Source: Hyaloperonospora brassicae (taxonomy: Eukaryota > Oomycota > Peronosporomycetes > Peronosporales > Peronosporaceae). From it: a stretch of DNA of 64,000 bases. The notes under the pieces are model-generated. The model made no database searches, was not told the origin of the DNA, and worked only from the letters and a program-made list of their open reading frames with translations. The translations under genes were made by a program, and so were the position numbers. The DNA is taken from contig CANTFL010000086.1 of the NCBI GenBank assembly GCA_947650285.1, forward strand, positions 1,674,001-1,738,000. Reading direction: 5' to 3'. Every line of letters begins with the position of its first letter. Positions within the stretch are counted from its first letter, which is position 1. Shown piece after piece: positions 1 through 10,596 of the stretch.

Positions 1-827
1 GCCTTTTGATACAACAAGCCCACACTCGAACGATGATCTGACTAGTGCCTCTTCACGCGTTTGTAGCCATGTTGCTAGAATGATGAGGCACGTAGATTGA
101 CTGAGCAGGCTTTGTCATGCGTGCATCTTCTCTTCCACTCGGTCTACATTCAGCAGCCATTTGCTCGCAATCATAGTAGGCGTCTGATTCGGATCCTTTC
201 GCATCATTCTAATCCACACTTCGATCGCTATCGAAAAAGGTCTCAGACTTTCTTTGCTCGAACGACACGCGCCGTGTAGGTATGTAGACCATCCCGTTGT
301 ATTGTCATCCACAGCCCCTTCCTTATACACGTTGTATACACTATGCTTTTTAGATGATACCGTAGCGTAGCCTACAACTGAGCAAGTAAAGTCTCAAACC
401 TTTCACCGTGCAACTTTTTACCTCTGCAATTGGTTGTATTGCGTCATCAGTTGACAAACATCCGAGTTGCCTGTCGTGTTATCTCGATCATTTCGAAAGT
501 ACCCCTTGTACAGTAGTAGCCCATCGCCAACATTTGCACGACCGGTCCGCACCTTCGGGCTCCACGCCCATTGCAAATCACATAGTTGTACGACCAGCCT
601 TTAACTTACTTCACAATCCAGCCGTGCACAATCGATCCACCCTCTCCAATCTTCCTATATCCACCAATCATCGCCTTCACTCACCTCCACTTTTCTGCTG
701 ACAATTAGCTCACCTACCCCCGATCCACATTACGATCTTCTCGTCGCTGTCCCTCCAGTCCTCACCCATTATTAGCCAATCACTGATCAGTTCCTGACTC
801 GCATTGCACACGTCGGCCGCTGACCCC
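1..827. other. Upstream region of the GH30 gene, no gene recognised
   Basis: No convincing coding region. The short open frames here have no recognisable domain and biased composition. The last 150 bases before the GH30 start codon are pyrimidine-rich, as is common just upstream of oomycete genes, but I do not see a clear match to the oomycete initiator element. Confidence 0.4.
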
Positions 828-2705
828 ATGACGAGCGCCTCCTCGACGGCCTATGGCACGTCCTCCTTAGCGACCGACGAGCGCCTGAGCGCCCGCGCCG
901 CCCGCCGCCGCGTCGTACTCAAGTGGACGCTCCTGTGCGTCAGCGTCTGCGGCCTCTGCGCCGTCGCCGCGCTCGTCGGCGTCTCGAGAGGCCCCACCAC
1001 CGACGCGTCCGTTGCGTCCGTCCAGTCGACGCCGTCCCCCGCAGCGGCTCCTGCGGCTCGGGACGCCGCGTCGGACCTCTCGTGTGTCCAGAGCGCGTAC
1101 GCAGACAACGCGACGGATATGATGGCGCCCGTTGTGGGGCTCAAGTGGACGCCGCACGGGCCGTCGACCGCTGCGTCGGTCGTGACAGTGGACGTGACGC
1201 GGCAGTTCCAGCGGATATTGGGCTTTGGCGGCGCGTTCACGGAGGCAGCGGCGCTGCAGTTCGACCGACTGTCGCCCGAGAAACAGGACGAGGTGCTGAC
1301 GCTCTACTTTGACCCGGAGAGAGGCAGCGCCTACACGTTTGGCCGCGTGCCCATGGGCTCGTCCGACTTTTCGCGGGCGTCGTACACCTTTGACGACGTC
1401 GTGAACGACACGGAGCTCGTGCACTTTGACGAGAGCGTGACGCACGACCAGCACGTGCTGATCCCGTTCCTTCGGCGCGCGCTCGCGCGACAGCCAGCGC
1501 TCAAGCTGTTCCTCGCGCCCTGGAGCCCCCCGGCCTGGATGAAGCGCACGACGCTCGACTTCCCAGTGCCCAGCATGCTGGACTCGGCCAAGCCCATTGG
1601 CCTGAAAGACGACGCTCGAGCGACGTGGGCGCTGTACTTTTCCAAGTTCATCACGGCGTACAAGAGACACGGCATTGCGTTCTGGGGCCTCACGCCTCAG
1701 AACGAGCCACAGGCAGAGGTGCCGTGGGAGTCGTGCATGTACACGGCCGAGTACCAGGCCGAGTTCATTGGGAACTTCCTTGGACCGACGCTGAAGCGGG
1801 ACCATCCCGGTCTGGTGCTCATGGTGTTTGACCACAATCGCGGCAGTGTCCATCAGTGGGCGACAGAGATATACAACCACCCTACTGCTGCTCAGTACGT
1901 GGATGGCATGGCGTTCCACTGGTACGACGAGCAGCGCTACATGGATGGCGTCGAGTACCACGAGCGTCTGAACGACACGCACTTTGTGGATGAAAACCGC
2001 TTCATGCTGGCGACAGAGAGCTGCAACTGTCCCGGTGTGGGGCACGGCGACCTCGCGTGGTTCCGTGCGCAGCGGTACGGACACGACATCATGACGGATC
2101 TGAACAACTACGTGGCTGGATGGGTCGACTGGAACTTGCTGCTCGATCACGAAGGGGGACCCAATCACTTGGCCAACATGTGCGATGCTCCTATCATTCT
2201 GACCGAGGATGGAACAGACTTCTACATCCAGCCCATGTACTACTTCATCCAGCACTTCTCCAAGTTTATTCCTGTGGGCTCACGCCGCGTTGAAACGCAA
2301 GTGGCAGCAAAGTTTGCGCGTCCGGGTGATCCGCAACTGTTCGTGGACTATCCGTCGATGCTGGCAGCTTGCGATGGCAGCTCGCGTCAACAGTTGCGGC
2401 CGACGGACGATGGCAAGCTGGAAGTGACTGGCACGGGCTTTTGCATCGATCTGAAGGAGATCCCGTGGCAGGGACATCAAGGACTGCTCGTGGAGTGCAG
2501 ATACACGCAGCAGCATTGGACGTATGAAATGGACACCGGCCGCATTCGCATGGGCGATTACTGCATCTCACTGAACCACGGGTCCACGGAGAACGGCGTG
2601 CGCATCAGCACCGACTTGTGCGAACACGAGGTCGTGCCGCACCAGCAGTGGAGATTTGACGCGGAAGACGGCACCATGCGGTCCTTTGCGTCGACGACGG
2701 ACTAG
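828..2705 (+). CDS. GH30 glucosylceramidase with inserted ricin-type lectin domain, prematurely stopped
   Basis: Glycoside hydrolase family 30 (glucosylceramidase type), which hydrolyses beta-glucosidic bonds such as the one in glucosylceramide. The ATG at 828 is chosen; the frame opens slightly earlier but only with a TTG. Residues about 31-52 form one hydrophobic segment after an Arg-rich stretch (RAARRR), so it is probably a type II membrane anchor with the enzyme outside the cytosol. GFGGAFTEAAA begins near residue 132. The acid/base is Glu293 in TPQNEP and the nucleophile is Glu397 in LATESC; both are present. After the barrel a beta-trefoil (ricin B type) domain is inserted, with QHW near residue 562 and QQW near 606. 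The frame hits TAG at 2703-2705 inside the last lectin repeat, yet the same frame continues with a normal GH30 C-terminus to 2885. No introns are evident. Either a pseudogene or allele with a nonsense change, a readthrough case, or a base error. Confidence 0.9.
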   Translation: MTSASSTAYGTSSLATDERLSARAARRRVVLKWTLLCVSVCGLCAVAALVGVSRGPTTDASVASVQSTPSPAAAPAARDAASDLSCVQSAYADNATDMMAPVVGLKWTPHGPSTAASVVTVDVTRQFQRILGFGGAFTEAAALQFDRLSPEKQDEVLTLYFDPERGSAYTFGRVPMGSSDFSRASYTFDDVVNDTELVHFDESVTHDQHVLIPFLRRALARQPALKLFLAPWSPPAWMKRTTLDFPVPSMLDSAKPIGLKDDARATWALYFSKFITAYKRHGIAFWGLTPQNEPQAEVPWESCMYTAEYQAEFIGNFLGPTLKRDHPGLVLMVFDHNRGSVHQWATEIYNHPTAAQYVDGMAFHWYDEQRYMDGVEYHERLNDTHFVDENRFMLATESCNCPGVGHGDLAWFRAQRYGHDIMTDLNNYVAGWVDWNLLLDHEGGPNHLANMCDAPIILTEDGTDFYIQPMYYFIQHFSKFIPVGSRRVETQVAAKFARPGDPQLFVDYPSMLAACDGSSRQQLRPTDDGKLEVTGTGFCIDLKEIPWQGHQGLLVECRYTQQHWTYEMDTGRIRMGDYCISLNHGSTENGVRISTDLCEHEVVPHQQWRFDAEDGTMRSFASTTD

Positions 2706-2885
2706 TGCGTGACTGCCGGGTATGCGTTTGTGCAGGCCGCTGCCTTTGTGACTCCGGAGAACCGGAAGGTGCTTGTCGTGATGAATGAGAACACGGAGCC
2801 GGTCGACTTTGAGCTGCAGGTTGGCGGCAAGGCGCTGGAGACGACGGTGCCTCGCGGAGCCATTCGGACGTTCGCGTGGGAGTGA
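2706..2885 (+). pseudogene. In-frame continuation of the GH30 gene after the TAG
   Basis: Fifty-nine codons directly after the TAG at 2703, in the same frame, ending in TGA at 2883-2885. They start with CVTAGYAFVQAAAFV, which closes the lectin repeat and enters the GH30 C-terminal beta strands, and include KVLVVMNENTEPV and a terminal IRTFAW, the usual end of GH30 family members. The reading frame is intact and codon use matches the upstream part, so the stop looks recent. A CAG to TAG transition would explain it, but the original codon cannot be known from here. Confidence 0.8.
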
Positions 2886-3161
2886 GAGGACAGCGGTCGT
2901 AGCACAGACTTGCCACGCTGGTATAAGTGGTTGCGTCGCAGACACAGTCAGACGCAGAAGCTAACAACGTCAAGAACGCGGCAGTCGAGTTGCATGCACG
3001 CGTGTCAACAGTAACTTGTGCTGCCCCTTGCGTTGTGCTCTGAACTTCACGCCAGTGTGACCTCACACCAAAGGATGGATGTCGACGCCCTTGCGCTTTC
3101 GCAGGTCACCGAACGTGGAATAGGCCATACTAGAAAAATTGCAGCTCCAGCGTCTGAGGCC

Positions 3162-3294
3162 CATCGGCTTGTGACTGGACGAATCTCGAACAGTTCCATC
3201 TCTCGGGTCACCGACTTGCACTGGACAAGCAATAAACAGTGCCGTCTATCGGGTCACCGACTTGTCACTGGACAAGTCTCGACGCCATCTTGTG
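3162..3294. repeat. Degenerate 46-47 bp tandem repeat, 2.8 copies
   Basis: Units start at 3162, 3209 and 3255. Each opens with a variant of CACCGACTTGTCACTGGAC and the first two end in ATCGGGT or CTCGGGT. Copies differ by several substitutions, so the array is not recent. Confidence 0.75.
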
Positions 3295-4436
3295 CTAGTG
3301 GGACCTCCTGTTACTTAGAATATACTCCGAGTGTAAGTAATAAACGAGCTTCCCACTCTGTCCAATTACACACTCCAAGTTTGGCTCACCCGTGAGACTT
3401 ATTTAGCGCATTTATAACTAGAAAAAGGCTCTATTATACACTGTATTTACTTATTCCAAACAGTGTCATTGTGTCCGATAATGGATTTGTGTGGTCGTGT
3501 TTCCGAGAATGGATCTGCTTGTTGTTCTCAGCCGAACTAAATATTACTGAACCTTGCTTGTTGCATTCAATACATAATAAAAACGCATCGCATCTCAACC
3601 AGCAGTTTTATAAACAATGCATGCTGAGTTACCTTCGCGAAATTTGGCAAGTGTCGGAGCGTTGCTGAATTTTTCAAATTGATACTATGAACGGAAACGA
3701 ATTTCGCGCTCATCATATCATATCTGTGCACAACTATATCCGACAACTTTACTGACCAATCAATTTAAACGGATTCTTAAAATTTTCATGCATAGTGCCT
3801 TTCTTCTGAGGTGACGCCAAAGCGCTGTGACATTCTTGTGGTCGTTTCTTTATATGCACAAGACTGCGAATTGTGTCGTTATGTATCCGGCCTACTCCAA
3901 TTTATCATGACACATTCCTCTATTGACGTTTGGTTGATAGTTTACCACCACTGCTGAAGATATAGAGTGCAGAGAGCTGAACATCTGTGGATATTGGCGG
4001 TTGGAGCACCAATCGAGCAGGCTATTTGTGAGCGTGGCCAAACTAATGAAGGGATGCTGGCGATGCACATCATATGAATGTGCGTCTATCAATAATCACG
4101 GTCCTTCATGATTGGTGTTTTTAAACAGCTACCCATTCCGTCCATCTGTAAGAAGGTCACGCTCACAATTGATGCGGCTTTGACAACGATCGCTGGCACC
4201 AGAGTGAAAGGTGTAACATACTACTGTACATACGTCTTGCCATCGAAATTTTGCTTCTACAACCAGTGCTGTCATTCATGCACGTAGACGAGCCTTTAAT
4301 CATCTCAGTAAATCTCGTTGTGTATTGCATCCATACCATTTATGTCTAAAGCTATTATTGCACCACAACCATTGAGTCACGTGGCCACGCGTTCAGCATG
4401 CCAACCTTCATAGTGTCGGACCTGCAAGATATCGCC

Positions 4437-4499
4437 AGTATACGAAATCGATTAGTATACGTCATCGATCAGTATACGGCCTCGATCAGTATACGCTCG
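4437..4499. repeat. 17-bp tandem repeat, 3.7 copies
   Basis: Units at 4437, 4454, 4471 and (partial) 4488, each AGTATACG, three variable bases, then TCGATY. Each unit has the palindromic cores GTATAC and, in units one and two, ATCGAT. The period is exactly 17 bp. Confidence 0.85.
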
Positions 4500-6203
4500 T
4501 CTACGGCTTCGTTGTAAGAGTAACAACGTTTTGCTTGTTGCGTGCGCTCCATCGCGACGTCAAGTGGACCTAGCTTGGTGCACAAGGTCATCATATGTAG
4601 CTCTCCCTTACGAGTCATCAAATTTGAAGGTTGAATCTTGATGCATGTAGGGCTGCTTAAAATTTACCTGGCGATAGTCAATATCTTGCGAGTTAAATCT
4701 AAGAAGTTGCGATGTCAGTAAATTTTATGTACTGCCGACGTGTTACCTTTTCACTCATTCAAGAGGTCTATGCCATCACAAACGATTCAAGACCATTTCT
4801 GACTATCATCGCTAGCGAGTCAGAAGAAGACACTGGAAAGCTTCTCTCTTCCATCAAAGTTTTAGCATTTGACGCTGATGGTAATGCCATGTATGCGAAG
4901 AGCGATAAATACATTGTGTTGTTAACCATGCGCTTGTGTTGTCACGAAGGGAAAAGAATAGATATGATATGTGGATCTTAGTTAGGGTGTGTGCATGGCT
5001 CTAAGAGTCCTGACGATATTCTTTCCCACTCTGCGCCTGATGATGGCATTAGTAGAACATCGTTTTGCATTTCGTCAAGGATCGACTTTGACCATCATCA
5101 TTTCCATTTTCATTTTTATGGCTTGTAGGATCTTTTTCGTACGACTAACTTTTTGCTACGACTTGTTGAGAATGTTAGACTGCCATCTGTATCTAGGATG
5201 TCAGAAGTTCGTGCGCATTTCGTTAGAATACCCACATTTTCGTCGGCGATTGATTCGATCATCTACTCTTTTCGATCAAAGCGCACATGACACTCCGCGT
5301 CAATACGTGATTGATCACATGGGGCACGAGGAAGAGAGCCCGTCCTAGCATCGAATTCGATGCACATTGTGCTGGCGCAGACTAGCCTCTCGCGAAATGA
5401 ACGCATATGCACAGTCTTTGTATCCGAAGCCGGCTGTTCTGCGTAAGCAATGCGTGTTGGTCGCCTAAGACGGTAGATATGAGCCCGGACTTCTAGCATG
5501 TAGAGGATTTGTACATATTGGGCTCCCAAATAGAACCTTGTCGGAGTCCTAAATCGCGTGCTGAGTTTGTATTCTGGGTAGCCTGTCAGCCAAAATGTTG
5601 TATAGACTACACATCTGTCAAAACACAACGCGCTTGTCACGATTTGTTGTCCACTCTCTTTGGATACATGTTGAACACCAGAAACCGACGTTCATGCGCA
5701 TCACTTGGATAGGTCTTGCTCTCCAATGAAGTTGGAAGCCATAACACGCGCTTTGACGCCACAACATGCGCGCACTCAGTATGCAGTTGCAGTTTATGGC
5801 AAGTATGTGGCTTGGATGTGGTAAACGTGAAAGAGATTTTCGATATAAATGACATACCTCGTGCGAGTACAGGTCGTATCGTCACTTCGGACCAGGTCAC
5901 ATGTCAGTTCTCGATCTCGAAACGACTCTTACTCGCATGCAAGCTGACGTACTACCCTTCTTCAGCGGCTACCTTTGTTTCCACCGTCCTGCAGTATAAT
6001 CTGGACTGACAAGAAGTAAATGGCGAGACATCACCGCTGCGAAGTAATGCCGAGACAAATGGACGTAGTATACTAGCACCGACACCTATCTGCTTGACTT
6101 TTTCCATTTTATCCAATAGCTCTTTTACCGACGCGATAAAAGTGTGCAACCGCTTTGAGCGTATACATTTAGTCCGGTGGATTATATACCGAGCGATGCG
6201 CTA

Positions 6204-6645
6204 TGTAATGGGGCACGCCCTTGTGTTGACTCAACACAAGGTTGCGTACTCCTGACGTCACTTACACGTGACGAGGAAGCGCAAACCATACAAACAGAAC
6301 CCGAAAGCTCTGTCTGCGGGAAAAGTAGAACTGTTGTTAATATAGTTAAGTTTCTTTGTAAATCATGTTTCGTCTTAATCGAACTATATTAAACTACAAT
6401 CTCTTATGTGGGGATCTTGCTCACCACCCATTGCGCGCGTCCAGCAGCGATTGGTGGTTAATTTGATTGATGTAACGTGTACATCAACCAAGAAGTGGAG
6501 CACCCAAGAATAATAACCTTGGGGGTAACAGTCCGACAACATCACCCTTTCTCGAGTGATGTTGATTGAATATATTCAAAGTGGATACTATTCAAAAATT
6601 GATACATTCGTATCAATTTTTATGTAACGGGCTCACCCCGTTACA
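6204..6645 (-). repeat. Solo LTR of a third gypsy subfamily (type C)
   Basis: Begins TGTAATGGGGC and ends in CCCCGTTACA, the same terminal design as the family A LTRs, and is most like the left LTR of A2 (29305-29737). It is full of short inverted repeats: 11-bp arms around 6218-6242 (CCTTGTGTTGA with its complement), 8-bp arms near 6466, and 12-bp arms near 6594-6622. No flanking 5-bp duplication is seen (CGCTA left, GTCCC right) and no internal region follows, so it is a solo LTR with an altered flank. Strand is set by analogy with A2. Confidence 0.7.
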
Positions 6646-8162
6646 GTCCCCGGGACCCTTCAACGACGACGTGAGGCTATTGATACCGCCAACAGTGGCG
6701 TAAGATGTGTTGGGCGATAGAATTGCAGTCGAGACGATGGTGGGACCGGATCCGTCGGTGATGTTGCATCGACTGTGTCCATTGTCCGGTCATTCAGGAG
6801 ACCGACGGCCGTGACATGTCGAAAGTGCTGAGCGCCACGGCGGTGAAACAAATCCGTGTTCCACGAGACTGGCTTTTCCCGCTGCGACTATGCAAAGTTG
6901 AACTGTATGAAGTCATTTGCCCAGCAAGACAGTGCCCTACCTCATGTACATCTTCAGCATCAGGGTCTTGACGCCAGGGATATGGACTGACATGCATACG
7001 TAATACTGACGGTGTCTAGCAACAACTGCGAGGTCTTCGAGTACTGTCGCATCTGCTCTATTGGTTGTTTCGCTGTAAACATTGCCCTGTGATGTGCAGC
7101 GTCGTCTGGCTTACGTATCGCATGTGCTGGTCCAACATTGTGCTGCACTTCAGTAGTCTTCGGGGTTTTTGATTATGTGACGTGATGTGTTGCTACAAGC
7201 GGCATAACGTCACCGTGTATTCTATTTCGCAACAAGTACAATATGGCTAGAATGGACAAGTGGGGACCGTTAGTTACGACTAATGGCGCATCATGCATCG
7301 CTATCATTGGGTCGCGAAGGTTGACGTCTAGTGATATGCGTTAGTCCCCTTCAAGCTGGGTGTGACGCTTTTGTTCAGCCTCGCACCGATCCAAAATTTG
7401 GAATGACGGCAACTCAATGTGCACAAACAGCTACATCAGAGTGCGTGTGAGGGACCTAGTGAAGCATCAAGGGTGCGAAAAGAAGAGGATCGACAGGTGA
7501 TGGTCACATAGTGCCAATCCTTTCCACCAACAGACACCAAACAGCTACAAGAATCAATAGTTACTTCGTTACGAAGTATCAGCTCGACCTTCCACCACTT
7601 GCACTTGAAGCTTTGCAGCCTCTATCGGAGACGCGTCAGCAAGCCATCATTTCGATTTGGAATCATGCAACGGGCTCACTTCAGTACAGTGAACGCTCGT
7701 GAAGAGCACCAAATCGAATCACAACGGTCGGTCGAATGAAAATACTACGGAATGCGCCGTGACAATTTGTTTGGTAATTTCTTGTGTGTCTATTCGAAAC
7801 AAAGGGCATGAAGACGGTGTACCTACAAGATCTACATCAAGATGAACGCATTATATGTGTCAACTCAGGAATCAGCACAACGCCTCTTGACGTGACCTCG
7901 GCCTACGTGACCATACTACACTGTGAACGCTACCGTACCGGAGAGCATTACGTGGCCAAAAAACTAATCTGGCAACCCGCCTTAACCAAGAGATGAAGCA
8001 TCAACGCACGACTACTCAACGCCATTCGAACAGCATACATATGGAAGCGTTTGCTTAAACAATGCGGACGACAGCAGCATGCGCCAGGTACGGTCATCGT
8101 CAAATGACTAAATTTTGGAAAACCTATGAACGCACGCATGCCTTTTTTACGTTCTATCGGGA
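6646..8162. other. No gene recognised
   Basis: Open frames on both strands are short and without domains. No repeat structure stands out. Confidence 0.4.
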
Positions 8163-8475
8163 GTAAATCTTATAACCAGTACCACAAATGTACAAAAGTC
8201 CCAAAACCAATACTACACTTAACTCAAGTATAAATAAGACACTAAATAGTGTCAACCACATTATACTTAACTGCAACATGGAATAAGAAACTGCTTGAAT
8301 ACTAGGGATAGGCAAGGCGGCAGCAAGTAACTCCTTCAATGGCTGAAATTTTGGCAGGAAGTGAGGCAACAAGCAAAGTAAATTTACATTTTTGGCCCTT
8401 TCGCGCCCGGTTGTTACTTGCTGAATAGCTACCAGCTACCATCGTGTCTCTATAAAATCGTCTTGTTTTGCAGCC
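8163..8475 (-). repeat. Left arm of a diverged inverted repeat
   Basis: The reverse complement of this segment aligns over about 300 bp with the plus strand at about 17255-17553. Shared blocks include TCCATGTTGCAGTT, AGTATAATGTGGTT, the TTGGGAC block and AGCTGGTAG. Element B1 begins 28 bp to the right. Could be a terminal inverted repeat of an older DNA transposon, or two oppositely oriented copies of another repeat. Confidence 0.65.
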
Positions 8476-8503
8476 TCGATCAAGGTTAACATAATACTGT
8501 TGA

Positions 8504-9036
8504 TGGAGCGGTGCTACACAGCTCCTTGAGTCAGAGGAAGACTTAACGCTCAATGAGCAGCTTAAGATTCTATGAACCCGACTTGAAGAGGCAACAGCTC
8601 CGAGAGCCAGATTTGGTTCAAAGAACCCGACTCAAAGAGTCAACAAGCTCAGAGAGCTTACGGTCCCTGTTACAGGGGGACCAAACGATTCAAATAATCA
8701 AACGCACTGAGTGCACAAGGAGTAGCTGCCTTAACAAGGCGTTGCTTCCTCCTAAACGATCACAAGACGCCTCAGAGAGGCACGTGTCTTTTGTTAATCA
8801 AAATGGGAACTGAATGTTATTTCTTCTTTTAACCTGAAAGAACACCTTAGAGCAAAGTAATTAACCTACTCACTAATGCTCTAAACAAACATATTAAACT
8901 ATCTCGAAATCAATGGTTGACAGACATCAAGCTTCCTTAATTGATACTTGGGTTCTAATATTACTTTGAAGGGGATCCCATCCCTTGTGTGTACCACAAC
9001 TATTGTCGACTACCAGTCGACGTGTCCCCCCTTACA
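8504..9036 (-). repeat. B1 3' LTR
   Basis: Starts TGGAGCGGTGCTACAC and ends CCCCTTACA; aligns end to end with 15782-16315. The adjoining internal bases read as a purine-rich tract on the minus strand (GCGGGAGGA), as expected for plus-strand priming. Confidence 0.85.
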
Positions 9037-9141
9037 TCCTCCCGCACCAGATTGACGTTTCACAAAACGTCAATCGAATTTTTCCCTCGAAGAGGACGGT
9101 GTGTGTGCTTCAACCTAAAGGTTGACAAAACACAAAACACC

Positions 9142-10596
9142 ATGGCATCGTCATTCCATGAGTCCTCGACTCTCCCGTATTACCTCGGCATCGATGTGGA
9201 GGTGGATTATGGTAGCGATACCGACATTCATGGTGAAGAGAGTACAATGTACGACTCATCAGTGCAAGAGGCACCGCCTCATACTGCACCAAACCCATTT
9301 GCCGAGCGTAGTGAGACCACCGCGATAGAAACCCAGCATTATGCAACAGATGCAGGTGAACACATCATCACCAATTCACTCGATGAGCAACAACAGTTGG
9401 CTATCCAACGAGAGGAGAGCGCTCAGCGCCGTATGCAGCTTGCTGCAGCCCTTGAAGGTCGTCGTGGATATCTGTTCACACCACTCGGTGCGGAAGAACG
9501 TATACGCTAAACGACAGGTCGTTCTTTGGCAACGTGTGCCATTGGCCATGAGCCAACATCTTCTGATGAGGTGGCGAGTCGACAGGTACTTTGCGAGAGG
9601 TATCTGCAACCTCACTTGACGACTCAAAGTCAATACAAGTTGCGACTTGACGCGCAAGCACGGGGTGCACCGGTTCCACCGATGAAGGGTATACCCATCC
9701 TACTATTTGTAGGCGAATCTCAGAAGGAAGAAGACAACGCTTTTGTTCGCTGGGTGCATCGGAAACGACACCTCAGCAGCGTGTTAGCTCTCAGAGCAAG
9801 TGCCGATGTGGCATATGTTCGTCTAGAACGAAAGCTTCGGTATGATTACGCCAAGCTTAAGGCCAGAGGCCAGTTGCTAACTCGCAAACGCTACGATCTG
9901 GCTGTGTCGATTGATGTGGGTGTTGGTCAAGCGGTACCTAACTACCCACCTGCCTTCACCACTATTGGTGAGAAGCGCTTTCGGTCGAGGGATGACCCCT
10001 GCCACGGTGTTCAAAAACATCAATGGCGTATGGGCAATCCTGCCGAAGGGGTGTCTCAAACTCCCACGAATTCTCCGACTCCGGGTACCCTCGCCACTTC
10101 ACCAGATACTGGTATTGACCCTGACGACGACGTCGTTTCAGGATTCGCTCCACATGGAACTGGCGGTTTCCTTGATCATCGAGCAGCGTCGAGGGTGGTT
10201 AGTATACCGAAGGGAGAGCATAATAAGGTGCTTCTTGAGCTGAGTTGTATCCGTGCGACATCGGGTAAGACCCAGAGTGCTTTTCACGCGATGCGAGCCC
10301 GTGTCCAGACGTTGGAGTTGGGCCAAGCCCGGAGGGAGGCTCAGCTTGACCTCCTGATACGGATTCAGCGACCGATGGAAAGGCCAACCTATGGGCGGCG
10401 CAAGCGCCTCCAAGTTCACGTGGGACGTATTCCGATACGGCTTAAGCAAGCCAACGTAGAACACGGGGTGTATGCGCAGCTTGCGCGGAAGGTTGAGCGT
10501 ATACGCAAGTCCCTTCTTGGCGACAACCGTGAATGGTCCAATGAAGCGCGGGCGCAACTTTTTCTTGAAGACAGCAAACACTACATTTGTGGGTAG
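9142..10596 (+). pseudogene. B1 antisense ORF (aORF) opposite the pol 3' end
   Basis: Plus-strand reading frame of about 484 codons, opposite to gag-pol, starting at an ATG in a good context (ACCATGG) about 105 bp inside the 3' LTR. One in-frame TAA at 9508-9510 splits it into 122 and about 361 codons, all in the same frame. The N-terminus has an acidic, hydrophobic patch (GIDVEVDYGSDTD), similar in plan to the family A aORF (DIEVIYSGESDVSD). The middle is Arg/Lys-rich and the region near 10210-10370 looks coiled-coil forming. It overlaps the chromodomain and integrase C-terminus of pol on the other strand. I know no family for it. The TAA is shared with B2. Confidence 0.55.

Larger units (their letters stand above)
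2886..6203. other. Gene-poor AT-richer stretch with two small tandem repeats
   Basis: No gene can be supported. The longest ATG-started frames on the plus strand are at 4712-4981 and about 4995-5348; they have no domain I recognise, and the second is merely hydrophobic, so I treat both as chance or decayed sequence. Two tandem repeats inside are listed separately. Confidence 0.4.

Noticed and set aside
867..2255. 462-codon minus-strand open frame inside the GH30 gene
   Set aside because: Shadow frame caused by high third-position GC in the GH30 gene; no domain and Arg/Val/His-biased composition.
4712..5348. Two consecutive plus-strand frames as a small membrane protein gene
   Set aside because: No homology I recognise, no convincing link between the frames, and composition like the surrounding AT-rich DNA.
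9526..10596. 356-codon plus-strand frame as a stand-alone host gene
   Set aside because: Lies inside B1, in frame with the upstream piece and repeated in B2; it is part of the element's antisense ORF.
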